This document shows, piece by piece, positions 8,481 to 16,202 of a DNA stretch of 64,000 bases (its first letter is position 1; each line of letters begins with the position of its first letter). Made by a program: the position numbers and the translations under genes. The DNA comes from a bacterium (GTDB taxonomy: Bacteria; ARS69). The notes under the pieces were generated by a model. The model saw only the letters and a program-made list of their open reading frames with translations. It was not told where the DNA came from and searched no databases. The stretch lies in the NCBI GenBank assembly GCA_025774805.1, contig JALGZR010000012.1:39922-103921 (forward strand). Reading direction: 5' to 3'.

Positions 8481-11400
8481 CGTCGACATCGGCCGTGAGC
8501 CCCGAGCTGTTGTCCCGAGTCCAGGACGCGTTCGCCGCCCTCGAGAGCGGGTCGCCCGCCGATCCGGCCACCGCGACGGTGACCCTGGTCCGAGCGACCC
8601 GCGAGGCGGTGAGGGCCCTGGAGCGGATGACCGCGTCGCTCACGGAGGAGACCGATTCGGACCGAGGCGACGTCCGCGCCCATCGTTCCCTGGTGCACCG
8701 GATTCTCGACGACGCCGGCCACCGGTCGGTCAGCACGGCCTTCGCAGAATCCCCGTTCGCGAAGGAGTGGACGGATCTGCTTCTCGAGGCGGTGCTCGCC
8801 TCCGACTACACGGTCGGGGACCTTTTCTTTTCGCGGGCCCGCGCCCTCGGAGATCGCACGCTGTTCCTGCTGCCCCCCGGTCGGAAGGAGGGTCGGGTCT
8901 CCTGGGTGGAGGCGGAGCGGCGGGTCGTTCGCATCGGGCGGGCGCTCCTCGCCGCCCGCGACCGGGGAGAGGTCGGACCCGAGGCCGGACCGGTCGCGAT
9001 CCTCGGACCGAACTCGCCCGAGCTCGCGCTGTTCGATCTCGCCTGTCTCGTGGTCGGGATCCCGAACGTCCCGGTGCCGGCGAACTCGCCGCCCGACCAG
9101 ATCGAGTTCATTCTCGTTCACGCGAAGGCCACCGCGCTGTTCCTCGGGGACGATGCGGCCGCCCGGGCGGCGGCGGGAGCGATCGCCGCCCGCGGGGACG
9201 CGCTGCGGGTCCACTGGATCGACGGGCGTCGCCCGGAGGCGCTTCCGGTCCGTTCGCTGGAGGAGTTCCTCGCGAAGGGAGACACCGTTCCCGAGGAGCG
9301 GGTGAGGGAGGAGGCCTTCCGAGTCCGCTCCGCCGATCTCGCGACGACGATGTACACGTCGGGAACGACCGGCGTCCCCCGGGGGATCCCGTTCACCCAG
9401 GGGAACCTCGTCACGAAGCGATTCGCGCGCGCCGCGGCCTGGCCCGATCTCGGAACGGGCGACGTCTTTCTCTGTTACCTGCCGCTCTACCACACGTTCG
9501 GTCGCTGGCTGGAGATGCTTGGCTGCGTCTTCTGGGGGGCGGTGTACGCGTTCCTCGAGGACGTCTCGCTCGAGTCCCTTCTCTACTCCTTCCAGCGCGT
9601 ACGTCCGACCGCGTTCATCAGCGTCCCGAAGAAGTGGATTCAGATCGCGGAGTCGGTCGGGCCGGGCGGCGAGGACGCTCTTGACGACGCCGCGTCCCCC
9701 GACGAGCGGGAGATCAGCCGAGAGCTCGTTCGCGTCACGGGAGGGCGGCTGCGGCGAGGTCTCTCCGCGGCGGGCTACCTCCCTCCCTGGATCTTCCGTC
9801 GCTTCCACGGCGCGGACATCGAGCTGCACTCCGGGTTCGGCATGACCGAGGCCACGGGGGGCATCACGATGACGCCGGAAGGGGACTACCGGGACGAATC
9901 GATCGGCGTGGCGCTTCCCGGTATCGAGCTGAAGGTCGCCGAGGACGGCGAGCTCTTCATCCGGGGTCCCTACGTCACCCCCGAGTCGGAGGACGAGCCC
10001 CCGCGGGTGGAGGGGTGGCTCGCGACCGGCGACATCGTTCGATCGGACGCGGAGGGGCACTACCGGATCGTCGATCGGAAGAAAGAGATCTTCAAGAACA
10101 TCCAGGGAGAGACGATCTCCCCGCGACGGATCGAGAGCCTGTTCGCCGATTTCGAGATCGTCGAACGGGTCGTCGTCATCGGAGACGATCGACCCTACTG
10201 CACGGCGCTGATCGTGCCGACCGCCGAGCTGCGGAGCGAGTTCGCGGCCGATGCGAACGCTTTCACGATCGACACGCCGGATCTCCGCGAGCGGTTCGCT
10301 CCCGTCGTGTCCAGCGTGAACGGCTTCCTGGCCCCGTACGAGCGCGTGCTCGACTTCGCCGTGCTCGCGCGGGACCTCGATCCGGATCGCGGCGAGCTCA
10401 CCGCAAAGGGCACCCCGCGCCGCAACGTGTTGGTCGACCGGTTCCGCGACGCGATCGAGCCTCTCTACTCGCGGGAGGCGGTGCAGCGAACGATCGGCGA
10501 GGTCACCGTGCGCGTCCCCCACTGGTTCTTGAGACAGACCGGCATCCCGCCGACCGAGCTGCGGGCGACCCCGGAGGGGCTCGAGGCCGGCTCCTCCGCG
10601 CGGCTGTCGATCCGCCCCGGGACGGGCGAGGGGTGCGTGATCGTGGGGGACCTGGAATACGATCCGGGCGGCGGCGAGGTGCGGCTGGGCGAGATCGTAG
10701 GACGCGCCGAGCTCTGGTTGGGGAACGACATGGTGCGACGCTTCGCGGGACCGGGCATCGACCACTGGTGGCGCCGCGGCCCCCGCCTCGACGTACGCAC
10801 TCGACTGGTGAGCCGGCTCGTCGCCGGGGCAGCTCCGCCCGAGGACCCGAGCCGGAGAACGGAGCTTCCCCCCCGCGAGCCCTCGGGCTCCCCCGTCGAT
10901 CTCGCGAACCTCCACGCGTGGGTCCGGGGACTGTCCTCCCCCGATCCGGACGTTCGAAGGGAGACCGTGGAGGCTCTGCGAAAGGACCTCACGGGGGAGA
11001 ACCCCGAGCGCGACTCCCTGGTCCGTCGCGTGCTCCGTTCCGGACTCTCCGACACCCCCATTCGCCCCCACTGCCTGCGCGCGATCATCCCCGGCCTGGC
11101 GCCGGAAGAGCTGGACCGGGCGATCGAAGAGGGAATCGCCGACCCGACGTTTCTATCGGAGGATGAGATCCGGATCGCGGCCGAGTCTCCCCTGCGCGGG
11201 GATCAGCTCGACTACCTGATGCACCGGATCCGGGACTCCGCTCCCGCCGACGAGGAGAAGCGGTGGCCCGAACGGATGCCGGGGCTGCTCCGCCGGCTGC
11301 GTTTCCTCGTGGAGCTGGCGATTCGACATCGCGCGAATCTCCTACGGGTTCGCTCTCTCCTCGCGGATCTGATCGCCCGATCCCGCGACCCCGGTCGGAC

Positions 11401-13276
11401 CGAGGAGCTGGAGACGCTGTTCTCCCGACTCGAGTGCGGATTCCTGGAGAGACTGCCCGAGACCCAGGTCGCTCCCGGGGTGCCGTGGAGGGGGGCGGTG
11501 TTCTTCCGGGGCGAGGTGGAGGAGAACCACCAGGATCGCATCCTCGACGCGATCTCCCGCACGAAGCTCCTGGCGGAGGCGCTCGCCCTGCTCGGTGCGA
11601 CCCCGCCCCGGAGTCCCCTCCTCCTGTCTTCCCGATCGGTGCGCATCTCGCGGCTCGCTCCGAGCCGCGGTCGTACCGTCTACCTGCTCGCGTGGTCCCC
11701 CGCCGGCCTGGACCGCACCGCTCCCCGCTTCGAGTGCGTCCTGAAGGTGAACGAGAGCCTCGACTGGGAGAAGATCCGGGAGGAGCGGCGTCTTCTCGTA
11801 CGCATGCGGACGGGGGGCACCGGGCGTCCGGTCGTGAAGGCCCAGGGCGGGGCCTACCCCGAGCAGGGTCTCTGGACCGAGGAGTACATTCCGGGGCCGA
11901 CCCTCGATCGACTCGTGGAGGACCTCGTCCGGGAGGAGGACGAACGCACCACCGGCCGCCTACCCGAGCTCTGGCAGTTCCTGGTTTCGTCGTGCGCTTC
12001 CCTCGTGGTCGATGCCTGGAGGCGAACGGGGAGCACGCAGACGCTCGCGAACCCCTCGCCGCGCATGGTCGTGCTTCCTCCCCGCGACTGGCAGGTGGGG
12101 GGACGGCTCGTCTCCGTCGCGAACCGCAAGCGGTGCGAGCGTCTGATCGACGTGCTCGAGTCGGTTCGCCAGGGCATCATCCGCCCGCTGCACGAGCGGT
12201 TCGGATCGGCGGGACTCGAGTCCGAACGGCGGCTTCTTCTCTCCGGCGCCCTCGAGGCGATCGGCGAGGAGGAGGGCCTCGCAATCCTCGAGAGGGAGGC
12301 CCCCCCCGACTCGGCGGCCTCCCGATTCGTCTCGTCCGTCCGCCGGCGCGGGTTCCTTCCGGTCCACATCCGAATCGCCGCGCGCCGTTACCGCCGGTGG
12401 TGCCACCTCAACGCGGACGCCACCCTGCAGGCCCAGGCCGCGACACTCGACCAGGTCGCCGCGGCCTACGGACTCGGCGAGCTCGACGTGGAACGGCCCG
12501 GCTCCCGACTGCAGTTCTACCGCCACACGGTGTTCCGGGGAACGGACGATCGTTTCATGCGGGCGTTCGACGCGATCATCGCCGACACCCTCGCGCGCTC
12601 CGCGACGGGGGACCGCCCTCCCCGAGGCGCGGCGACCTCCGGCCCCCCCGGACGATGGCACCGAGAGCTCGCCGATCTCCGGGAGCGCTTCCCTCTGACC
12701 GATCGACAGGAGTTCTTCCTCGCCCAGACGCTCTACCCCCACGTCGATCCGGAGGGAAAGGCCATGCTCGTGCGCGAGCGGGCCGAGGGTGCAGGACACG
12801 GCACGGGAATGGAGGTCACGTATCAGGACGCGGAGGGTGAGGAGTTCCGCATTCACCCCCCGCGCAATCCGAACGAGGTCGGCGCCCTCTCCCGTGTGTT
12901 CCGCGCCGCCAATTTCCGCCGGGTCCCGTCCGCAGAACAGGACGAGCTGCTCGTGGTGACCCAGGCGCAGGGGCGGGTGATCGGCGGACTCATCTTCCAC
13001 CGCCCGAGCGCGACGTATGCTCACCTCGAGTGGCTCGTGGTGAGCCGGCACCGAAGGGGACGCGGCATCGGGGCCGTGCTGCTGAGGGAGTTCCTCGACC
13101 GCGTCAAGGCGCAGGGGGTCCTGGCCGTCTCCACCGGGTTCTTCCATCGGCAGTTCTTCGCGAGGTTCGATTTCGTGATCGATCCTCGCTATGCGGGTCA
13201 AGTGCGGATCCTCGGCGGAGAGGAGACGGGAGATCCCACCGCGCCCGATTCAGGGGACGTGACGGAAATCCGATAG
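8477..13276 (+). CDS. Multidomain acyl-CoA synthetase (AMP-binding) fused to kinase-like and GNAT acetyltransferase domains
   Basis: 1,599 residues, about 2.5 times a normal acyl-CoA ligase. An N-terminal helical part (1-100) precedes an ANL adenylating domain at about 110-690: P-loop YTSGTTGVPRG at 293-303, motif GFGMTEATGG, WLATGDI, and the hinge region DRKKEIFKN. It closely follows the long-chain fatty acid ligase pattern. About 800-1060 is Arg/Leu-rich helical. About 1060-1240 has a kinase-like shape (VLKVN with K1090, then LWTEEYIPGPTLDRLV) but no HxDxxxxN catalytic loop, so it looks degenerate. The end (about 1460-1570) is a GNAT domain with RRGRGIGAVLL. Start GTG 8477 overlaps the upstream stop (GTGA). 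It probably activates a fatty acid; the acetyltransferase target is unknown. Confidence 0.85.
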   Translation: MTSTSAVSPELLSRVQDAFAALESGSPADPATATVTLVRATREAVRALERMTASLTEETDSDRGDVRAHRSLVHRILDDAGHRSVSTAFAESPFAKEWTDLLLEAVLASDYTVGDLFFSRARALGDRTLFLLPPGRKEGRVSWVEAERRVVRIGRALLAARDRGEVGPEAGPVAILGPNSPELALFDLACLVVGIPNVPVPANSPPDQIEFILVHAKATALFLGDDAAARAAAGAIAARGDALRVHWIDGRRPEALPVRSLEEFLAKGDTVPEERVREEAFRVRSADLATTMYTSGTTGVPRGIPFTQGNLVTKRFARAAAWPDLGTGDVFLCYLPLYHTFGRWLEMLGCVFWGAVYAFLEDVSLESLLYSFQRVRPTAFISVPKKWIQIAESVGPGGEDALDDAASPDEREISRELVRVTGGRLRRGLSAAGYLPPWIFRRFHGADIELHSGFGMTEATGGITMTPEGDYRDESIGVALPGIELKVAEDGELFIRGPYVTPESEDEPPRVEGWLATGDIVRSDAEGHYRIVDRKKEIFKNIQGETISPRRIESLFADFEIVERVVVIGDDRPYCTALIVPTAELRSEFAADANAFTIDTPDLRERFAPVVSSVNGFLAPYERVLDFAVLARDLDPDRGELTAKGTPRRNVLVDRFRDAIEPLYSREAVQRTIGEVTVRVPHWFLRQTGIPPTELRATPEGLEAGSSARLSIRPGTGEGCVIVGDLEYDPGGGEVRLGEIVGRAELWLGNDMVRRFAGPGIDHWWRRGPRLDVRTRLVSRLVAGAAPPEDPSRRTELPPREPSGSPVDLANLHAWVRGLSSPDPDVRRETVEALRKDLTGENPERDSLVRRVLRSGLSDTPIRPHCLRAIIPGLAPEELDRAIEEGIADPTFLSEDEIRIAAESPLRGDQLDYLMHRIRDSAPADEEKRWPERMPGLLRRLRFLVELAIRHRANLLRVRSLLADLIARSRDPGRTEELETLFSRLECGFLERLPETQVAPGVPWRGAVFFRGEVEENHQDRILDAISRTKLLAEALALLGATPPRSPLLLSSRSVRISRLAPSRGRTVYLLAWSPAGLDRTAPRFECVLKVNESLDWEKIREERRLLVRMRTGGTGRPVVKAQGGAYPEQGLWTEEYIPGPTLDRLVEDLVREEDERTTGRLPELWQFLVSSCASLVVDAWRRTGSTQTLANPSPRMVVLPPRDWQVGGRLVSVANRKRCERLIDVLESVRQGIIRPLHERFGSAGLESERRLLLSGALEAIGEEEGLAILEREAPPDSAASRFVSSVRRRGFLPVHIRIAARRYRRWCHLNADATLQAQAATLDQVAAAYGLGELDVERPGSRLQFYRHTVFRGTDDRFMRAFDAIIADTLARSATGDRPPRGAATSGPPGRWHRELADLRERFPLTDRQEFFLAQTLYPHVDPEGKAMLVRERAEGAGHGTGMEVTYQDAEGEEFRIHPPRNPNEVGALSRVFRAANFRRVPSAEQDELLVVTQAQGRVIGGLIFHRPSATYAHLEWLVVSRHRRGRGIGAVLLREFLDRVKAQGVLAVSTGFFHRQFFARFDFVIDPRYAGQVRILGGEETGDPTAPDSGDVTEIR

Positions 13277-13317
13277 CAGGATGTCGGCGCGAGGCCGCGC
13301 TCGCCCCGGGGGTGGCA

Positions 13318-15021
13318 ATGGACCGCAAATCTTGGCACGAAGCTTACGAACCGGGGGTGCCCCCCTCTCTCGAGTACGAGGAGATCACCCTTCCGGCCAT
13401 GCTACGCCGGTCGGCCGGGTCGCACCCGGACGCGGCGGCCGTCCGGTTCATGAACCGGACGATGACGTATCGTCAGCTCGTGGAGGACGTCGATCGCTTC
13501 GCAGCCGGACTCGCATCGCTCGGAGTGACTCCGGGGGCACGGGTGGCGATCCACCTACCGAACCTGCCCCAGACGGTCATCTCCGTTCACGCGGCGCTCT
13601 CCCTGGGTGCCGTGCCGGTGATGACGAACCCGCTCTACGTGTCCCGCGAGATCGAGCAGCAGTGGAACGACGCCGGGTGCGTCGTCGCGGTGACCACGGA
13701 CTTCCTGTTCACGAGTCGGGTCGCGCCGATCCGATCCCGACTTCCCGTGCGCGAGTACGTCATCGCGTCGATCCCCGAGTATCTCCGCTTTCCCCTGCGG
13801 CTCTTGGCCCCTTGGAAGCTGCGGAGATCCGATCCTCCCCTCATCGCCAACGTGCCGGACCAGAGATCGGTCCACCGATTCCGACTCCTGCGGGGGGCGC
13901 CGTCCGGCACCCGATCCCACCCTCCGCCCGCTCTCGACGATCTGGCGATCCTCCAGTACACGGGAGGAACGACGGGGGTCGCGAAAGCGGCGATGCTCAC
14001 CCATCGGAACCTGTCTTTCCAGGTCCAGCAGCTGAGGGCCTGGCTTCCCGGACTCGTGCCCGGAGGAGAGGTCTTCCTCGGCGCGCTCCCGTTCTTCCAC
14101 GTGTTCGGGCTCACCGTGGCGCTGAACCTGCCCGTCGCGCTCGCGGCCGAGATGGTGTTGATCCCCAACCCGAGGGACATCCCCCGGTTGATCTCGAGCA
14201 TCAATCGCTACGGTGTTTCGATCTTCCCGACCGTGCCCGCCATGATCGACGGGATCAACCGGAGCCCCAAGGTCGGCTCGCTGAAGGTCGGCACGTTGAA
14301 GATGTGCGTCTCGGGCTCCGCCCCCATGCCCGAGAGCACCCTCCGCCGCTTCGAGGAGCGCACCGGCGGGAAGATCGTCGAGGGTTACGGCCTCACCGAG
14401 ACGTCCCCGGTCACCCACGTCAATCCGCAGAACGGCGTCCGCAAGGTCAACACGATCGGTCTGCCCCTGCCCGACACCGATTGCCGGATCGTGTCGCTCG
14501 AAGACGGGGTCAGCGAGTTGCCGGCGGGCGGAGAGGGGGAGCTCTACATCCGGGGACCGCAGGTGATGGCCGGCTACTGGAATCGTCCCGACGAGACCGA
14601 GCGCGTGTTGCGGGACGGGTGGCTGCGCACCGGCGATCTCGCCGCGCGCGACGAAGAGGGGTACTTCCGGATCTGCGGCCGCAAGAAGGACATGATCCTC
14701 GCGAGCGGGTACAACATCTACCCGGACGAGGTGGACCAAGTCCTCTCTTCCCACCCGGCCGTGCTCGAGTGCGCGACCATCGGCGTTCCGGACGAGAGGC
14801 GCGGGGAGACGGTGAAGTCCTTCGTCGTTCTCCGATCGGATCGTGAGGCGACCTCCGACGACCTCCGGGAACACTGCCGCGCGAATCTCGCCGTCTTCAA
14901 GGTTCCCCGGGAGATCGAGTTCCGGGACGAGCTGCCCAAGAGCAGCGTGTTGAAGGTCCTCCGGCGGGAGCTGCTGGTGCAGGAGCTGCGGGCTAGAGGG
15001 TTACCTGAACCAGGGCCATGA
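13318..15021 (+). CDS. Long-chain fatty-acid-CoA ligase (FadD-like)
   Basis: 567 residues, normal length for the family. The AMP-binding motif YTGGTTGVAKAAML starts at residue 214; later motifs are GYGLTETSPVTHVNP, DGWLRTGDLA, and the C-terminal GRKKDMILASGYNIYPDEV plus the catalytic lysine region KSSVLKVLRREL. It should convert free fatty acid, ATP and CoA to acyl-CoA in the cytoplasm, feeding lipid synthesis or beta-oxidation. It follows the multidomain synthetase by 41 nt and is presumably co-transcribed. The 3' end overlaps the convergent ZIP gene by 29 nt; the overlap resembles a worn family A repeat arm (GGGCTAG at 14990-14996), so the last residues may have been added by that element. 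Confidence 0.9.
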   Translation: MDRKSWHEAYEPGVPPSLEYEEITLPAMLRRSAGSHPDAAAVRFMNRTMTYRQLVEDVDRFAAGLASLGVTPGARVAIHLPNLPQTVISVHAALSLGAVPVMTNPLYVSREIEQQWNDAGCVVAVTTDFLFTSRVAPIRSRLPVREYVIASIPEYLRFPLRLLAPWKLRRSDPPLIANVPDQRSVHRFRLLRGAPSGTRSHPPPALDDLAILQYTGGTTGVAKAAMLTHRNLSFQVQQLRAWLPGLVPGGEVFLGALPFFHVFGLTVALNLPVALAAEMVLIPNPRDIPRLISSINRYGVSIFPTVPAMIDGINRSPKVGSLKVGTLKMCVSGSAPMPESTLRRFEERTGGKIVEGYGLTETSPVTHVNPQNGVRKVNTIGLPLPDTDCRIVSLEDGVSELPAGGEGELYIRGPQVMAGYWNRPDETERVLRDGWLRTGDLAARDEEGYFRICGRKKDMILASGYNIYPDEVDQVLSSHPAVLECATIGVPDERRGETVKSFVVLRSDREATSDDLREHCRANLAVFKVPREIEFRDELPKSSVLKVLRRELLVQELRARGLPEPGP

Positions 15022-15805
15022 CCCCGAAGCCGAGCAGGAACATCCAGGCTATTTGAGCCGGGGACCGCTCCTCGAGCGCGCTGGGGACGAGCTCGATCAG
15101 GACCAGGTACATCATCGCCCCGGCGGCGAAACCCAGGAACGGGAGCATCAACGGCTCGAACAGCCATACGGTGAGCCCCGCGGGCACGGCCGCGAGGGGC
15201 TGCGGCAGGCTCGTGGCGACGGCGAGCACGAAGCACTTGCGCAGCGAGGCCCCCTGAAGGCGAAGCGGAAGAGCGACCGCGAGCCCCTCGGGGATGTTGT
15301 GGAACGCGATGGCGAGCGCGACGTAGTTCCCGAAGCCCGCCGTCGCGGCGAGGTGGGTCTCGGCGCCGTACCCGACTCCGACCGCGACGCCCTCCGGAAT
15401 GGAGTGGAACGTCATCGCCAGGAACACGAGGACCTCCGTTCGTCCCCCCACGCGACGGAGAATCGAGCTCTCGGTTCGCTCCGGGGTGAGGTATCTCTCG
15501 ACCAGAGCCAGGAAACCGGCCCCGGCCGCCATGCCGGCGAGCACCTTCAGAACGGGGCTGATTGCCGTCGCGTTGTCGCCCCCCACCGTCAAGGCCGGCA
15601 GGAGCAGGTTGTAGACGGAGGCGGAGAACATGAGACCGGACGCGAACGCATAGCCGAGTCCGACCCGTCGTTCGAGATGGAGACCGGGAAACGCGAGAGG
15701 GAGGGCCCCGAGTCCACAGGCGATGCTGGCGACGATGCCCGCGATGAAGGCGCGGAGAACGAAGTCGTACTGGACGTACCAGGGAAGGATCCCGCCGCCT
15801 TCCAC
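14993..15805 (-). CDS. ZIP family divalent metal transporter
   Basis: 270-residue inner-membrane protein with about eight hydrophobic segments and the two metal-binding helices typical of ZIP carriers: HSIPEGVAVGVG and HNIPEGLAVALP. It should import zinc, iron or a similar divalent cation. Start: the GTG at 15805 has GGAGG 6 nt upstream, and the first hydrophobic segment follows; the frame is open to an ATG at 15949, but that ATG lies in a palindromic repeat arm and the added 48 residues are Pro-rich and featureless. It converges on the FadD-like gene with a 29-nt overlap. The stop is again GGGCTAG-derived. No regulator of metal uptake is seen nearby. Confidence 0.9.
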   Translation of the reverse strand: MEGGGILPWYVQYDFVLRAFIAGIVASIACGLGALPLAFPGLHLERRVGLGYAFASGLMFSASVYNLLLPALTVGGDNATAISPVLKVLAGMAAGAGFLALVERYLTPERTESSILRRVGGRTEVLVFLAMTFHSIPEGVAVGVGYGAETHLAATAGFGNYVALAIAFHNIPEGLAVALPLRLQGASLRKCFVLAVATSLPQPLAAVPAGLTVWLFEPLMLPFLGFAAGAMMYLVLIELVPSALEERSPAQIAWMFLLGFGVMALVQVTL

Positions 15806-15938
15806 GCGAGCCCTCCGGACACGGGGGGGTCCGGGCAATCTAACCCGACTCTCGAACGGGGCCAAGCCCGGATCTGGGGGTCCTGGGGGCGGATTTCGGG
15901 TCGCAGCCGGACCGCCCGAGGCCGGTGGGATCTGGGGG

Positions 15939-16119
15939 CTAGCCTGCATTTCTCACCAGGCTCGTCGCGAGGCTGTGGATCGTCGTGTCTGGCGAGGAGA
16001 TGGGGGGGTTTCACCCAAGGCGGGGCCGTAGCCCCGTCGCAGGGGGGAAGCGCGCCAGCGACGAAGCCAGGCGCGGCGAGCGGCTGCCGCAGCAGAGGCC
16101 GGTGAGATATGCAGGCTAG
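15939..16119. repeat. Family A palindromic repeat, longest copy
   Basis: Starts CTAGCCTGCATTTCTCACC and ends GGTGAGATATGCAGGCTAG, with CTAG at both ends. Its left 35 bp match the reverse complement of the right half of the copy at 61392-61446, and its right half shares the GGCCTCTGCTGCGGCAGC block (read in reverse) with the copy at 41717-41794. The interior is about 120 bp longer than in those copies. It occupies most of the gap 15806-16202; a TATGCT box at 16140-16145 just after it is a possible -10 for the C25 peptidase gene. No gene is seen in the gap. Confidence 0.85.
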
Positions 16120-16202
16120 AAGGGGAGTGCCTGGTCCGGTATGCTGGTGCCGTCGCAAGCCCTCACTCCCCGCCGTCACGCGGGCGTTCCCGGAGGACGG
16201 AC

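Noticed and set aside
6303..8489. Open frame of more than 700 codons on the minus strand opposite the TonB receptor end and the Rossmann gene
   Set aside because: Shadow of the plus-strand genes in G+C-rich DNA: no motif, Arg/Glu/His-heavy composition, overlaps well-supported genes.
15806..15949. Longer N-terminus for the ZIP transporter from ATG 15949
   Set aside because: That ATG is part of a repeat arm; the extra 48 residues are Pro-rich and a well-spaced GGAGG marks GTG 15805.
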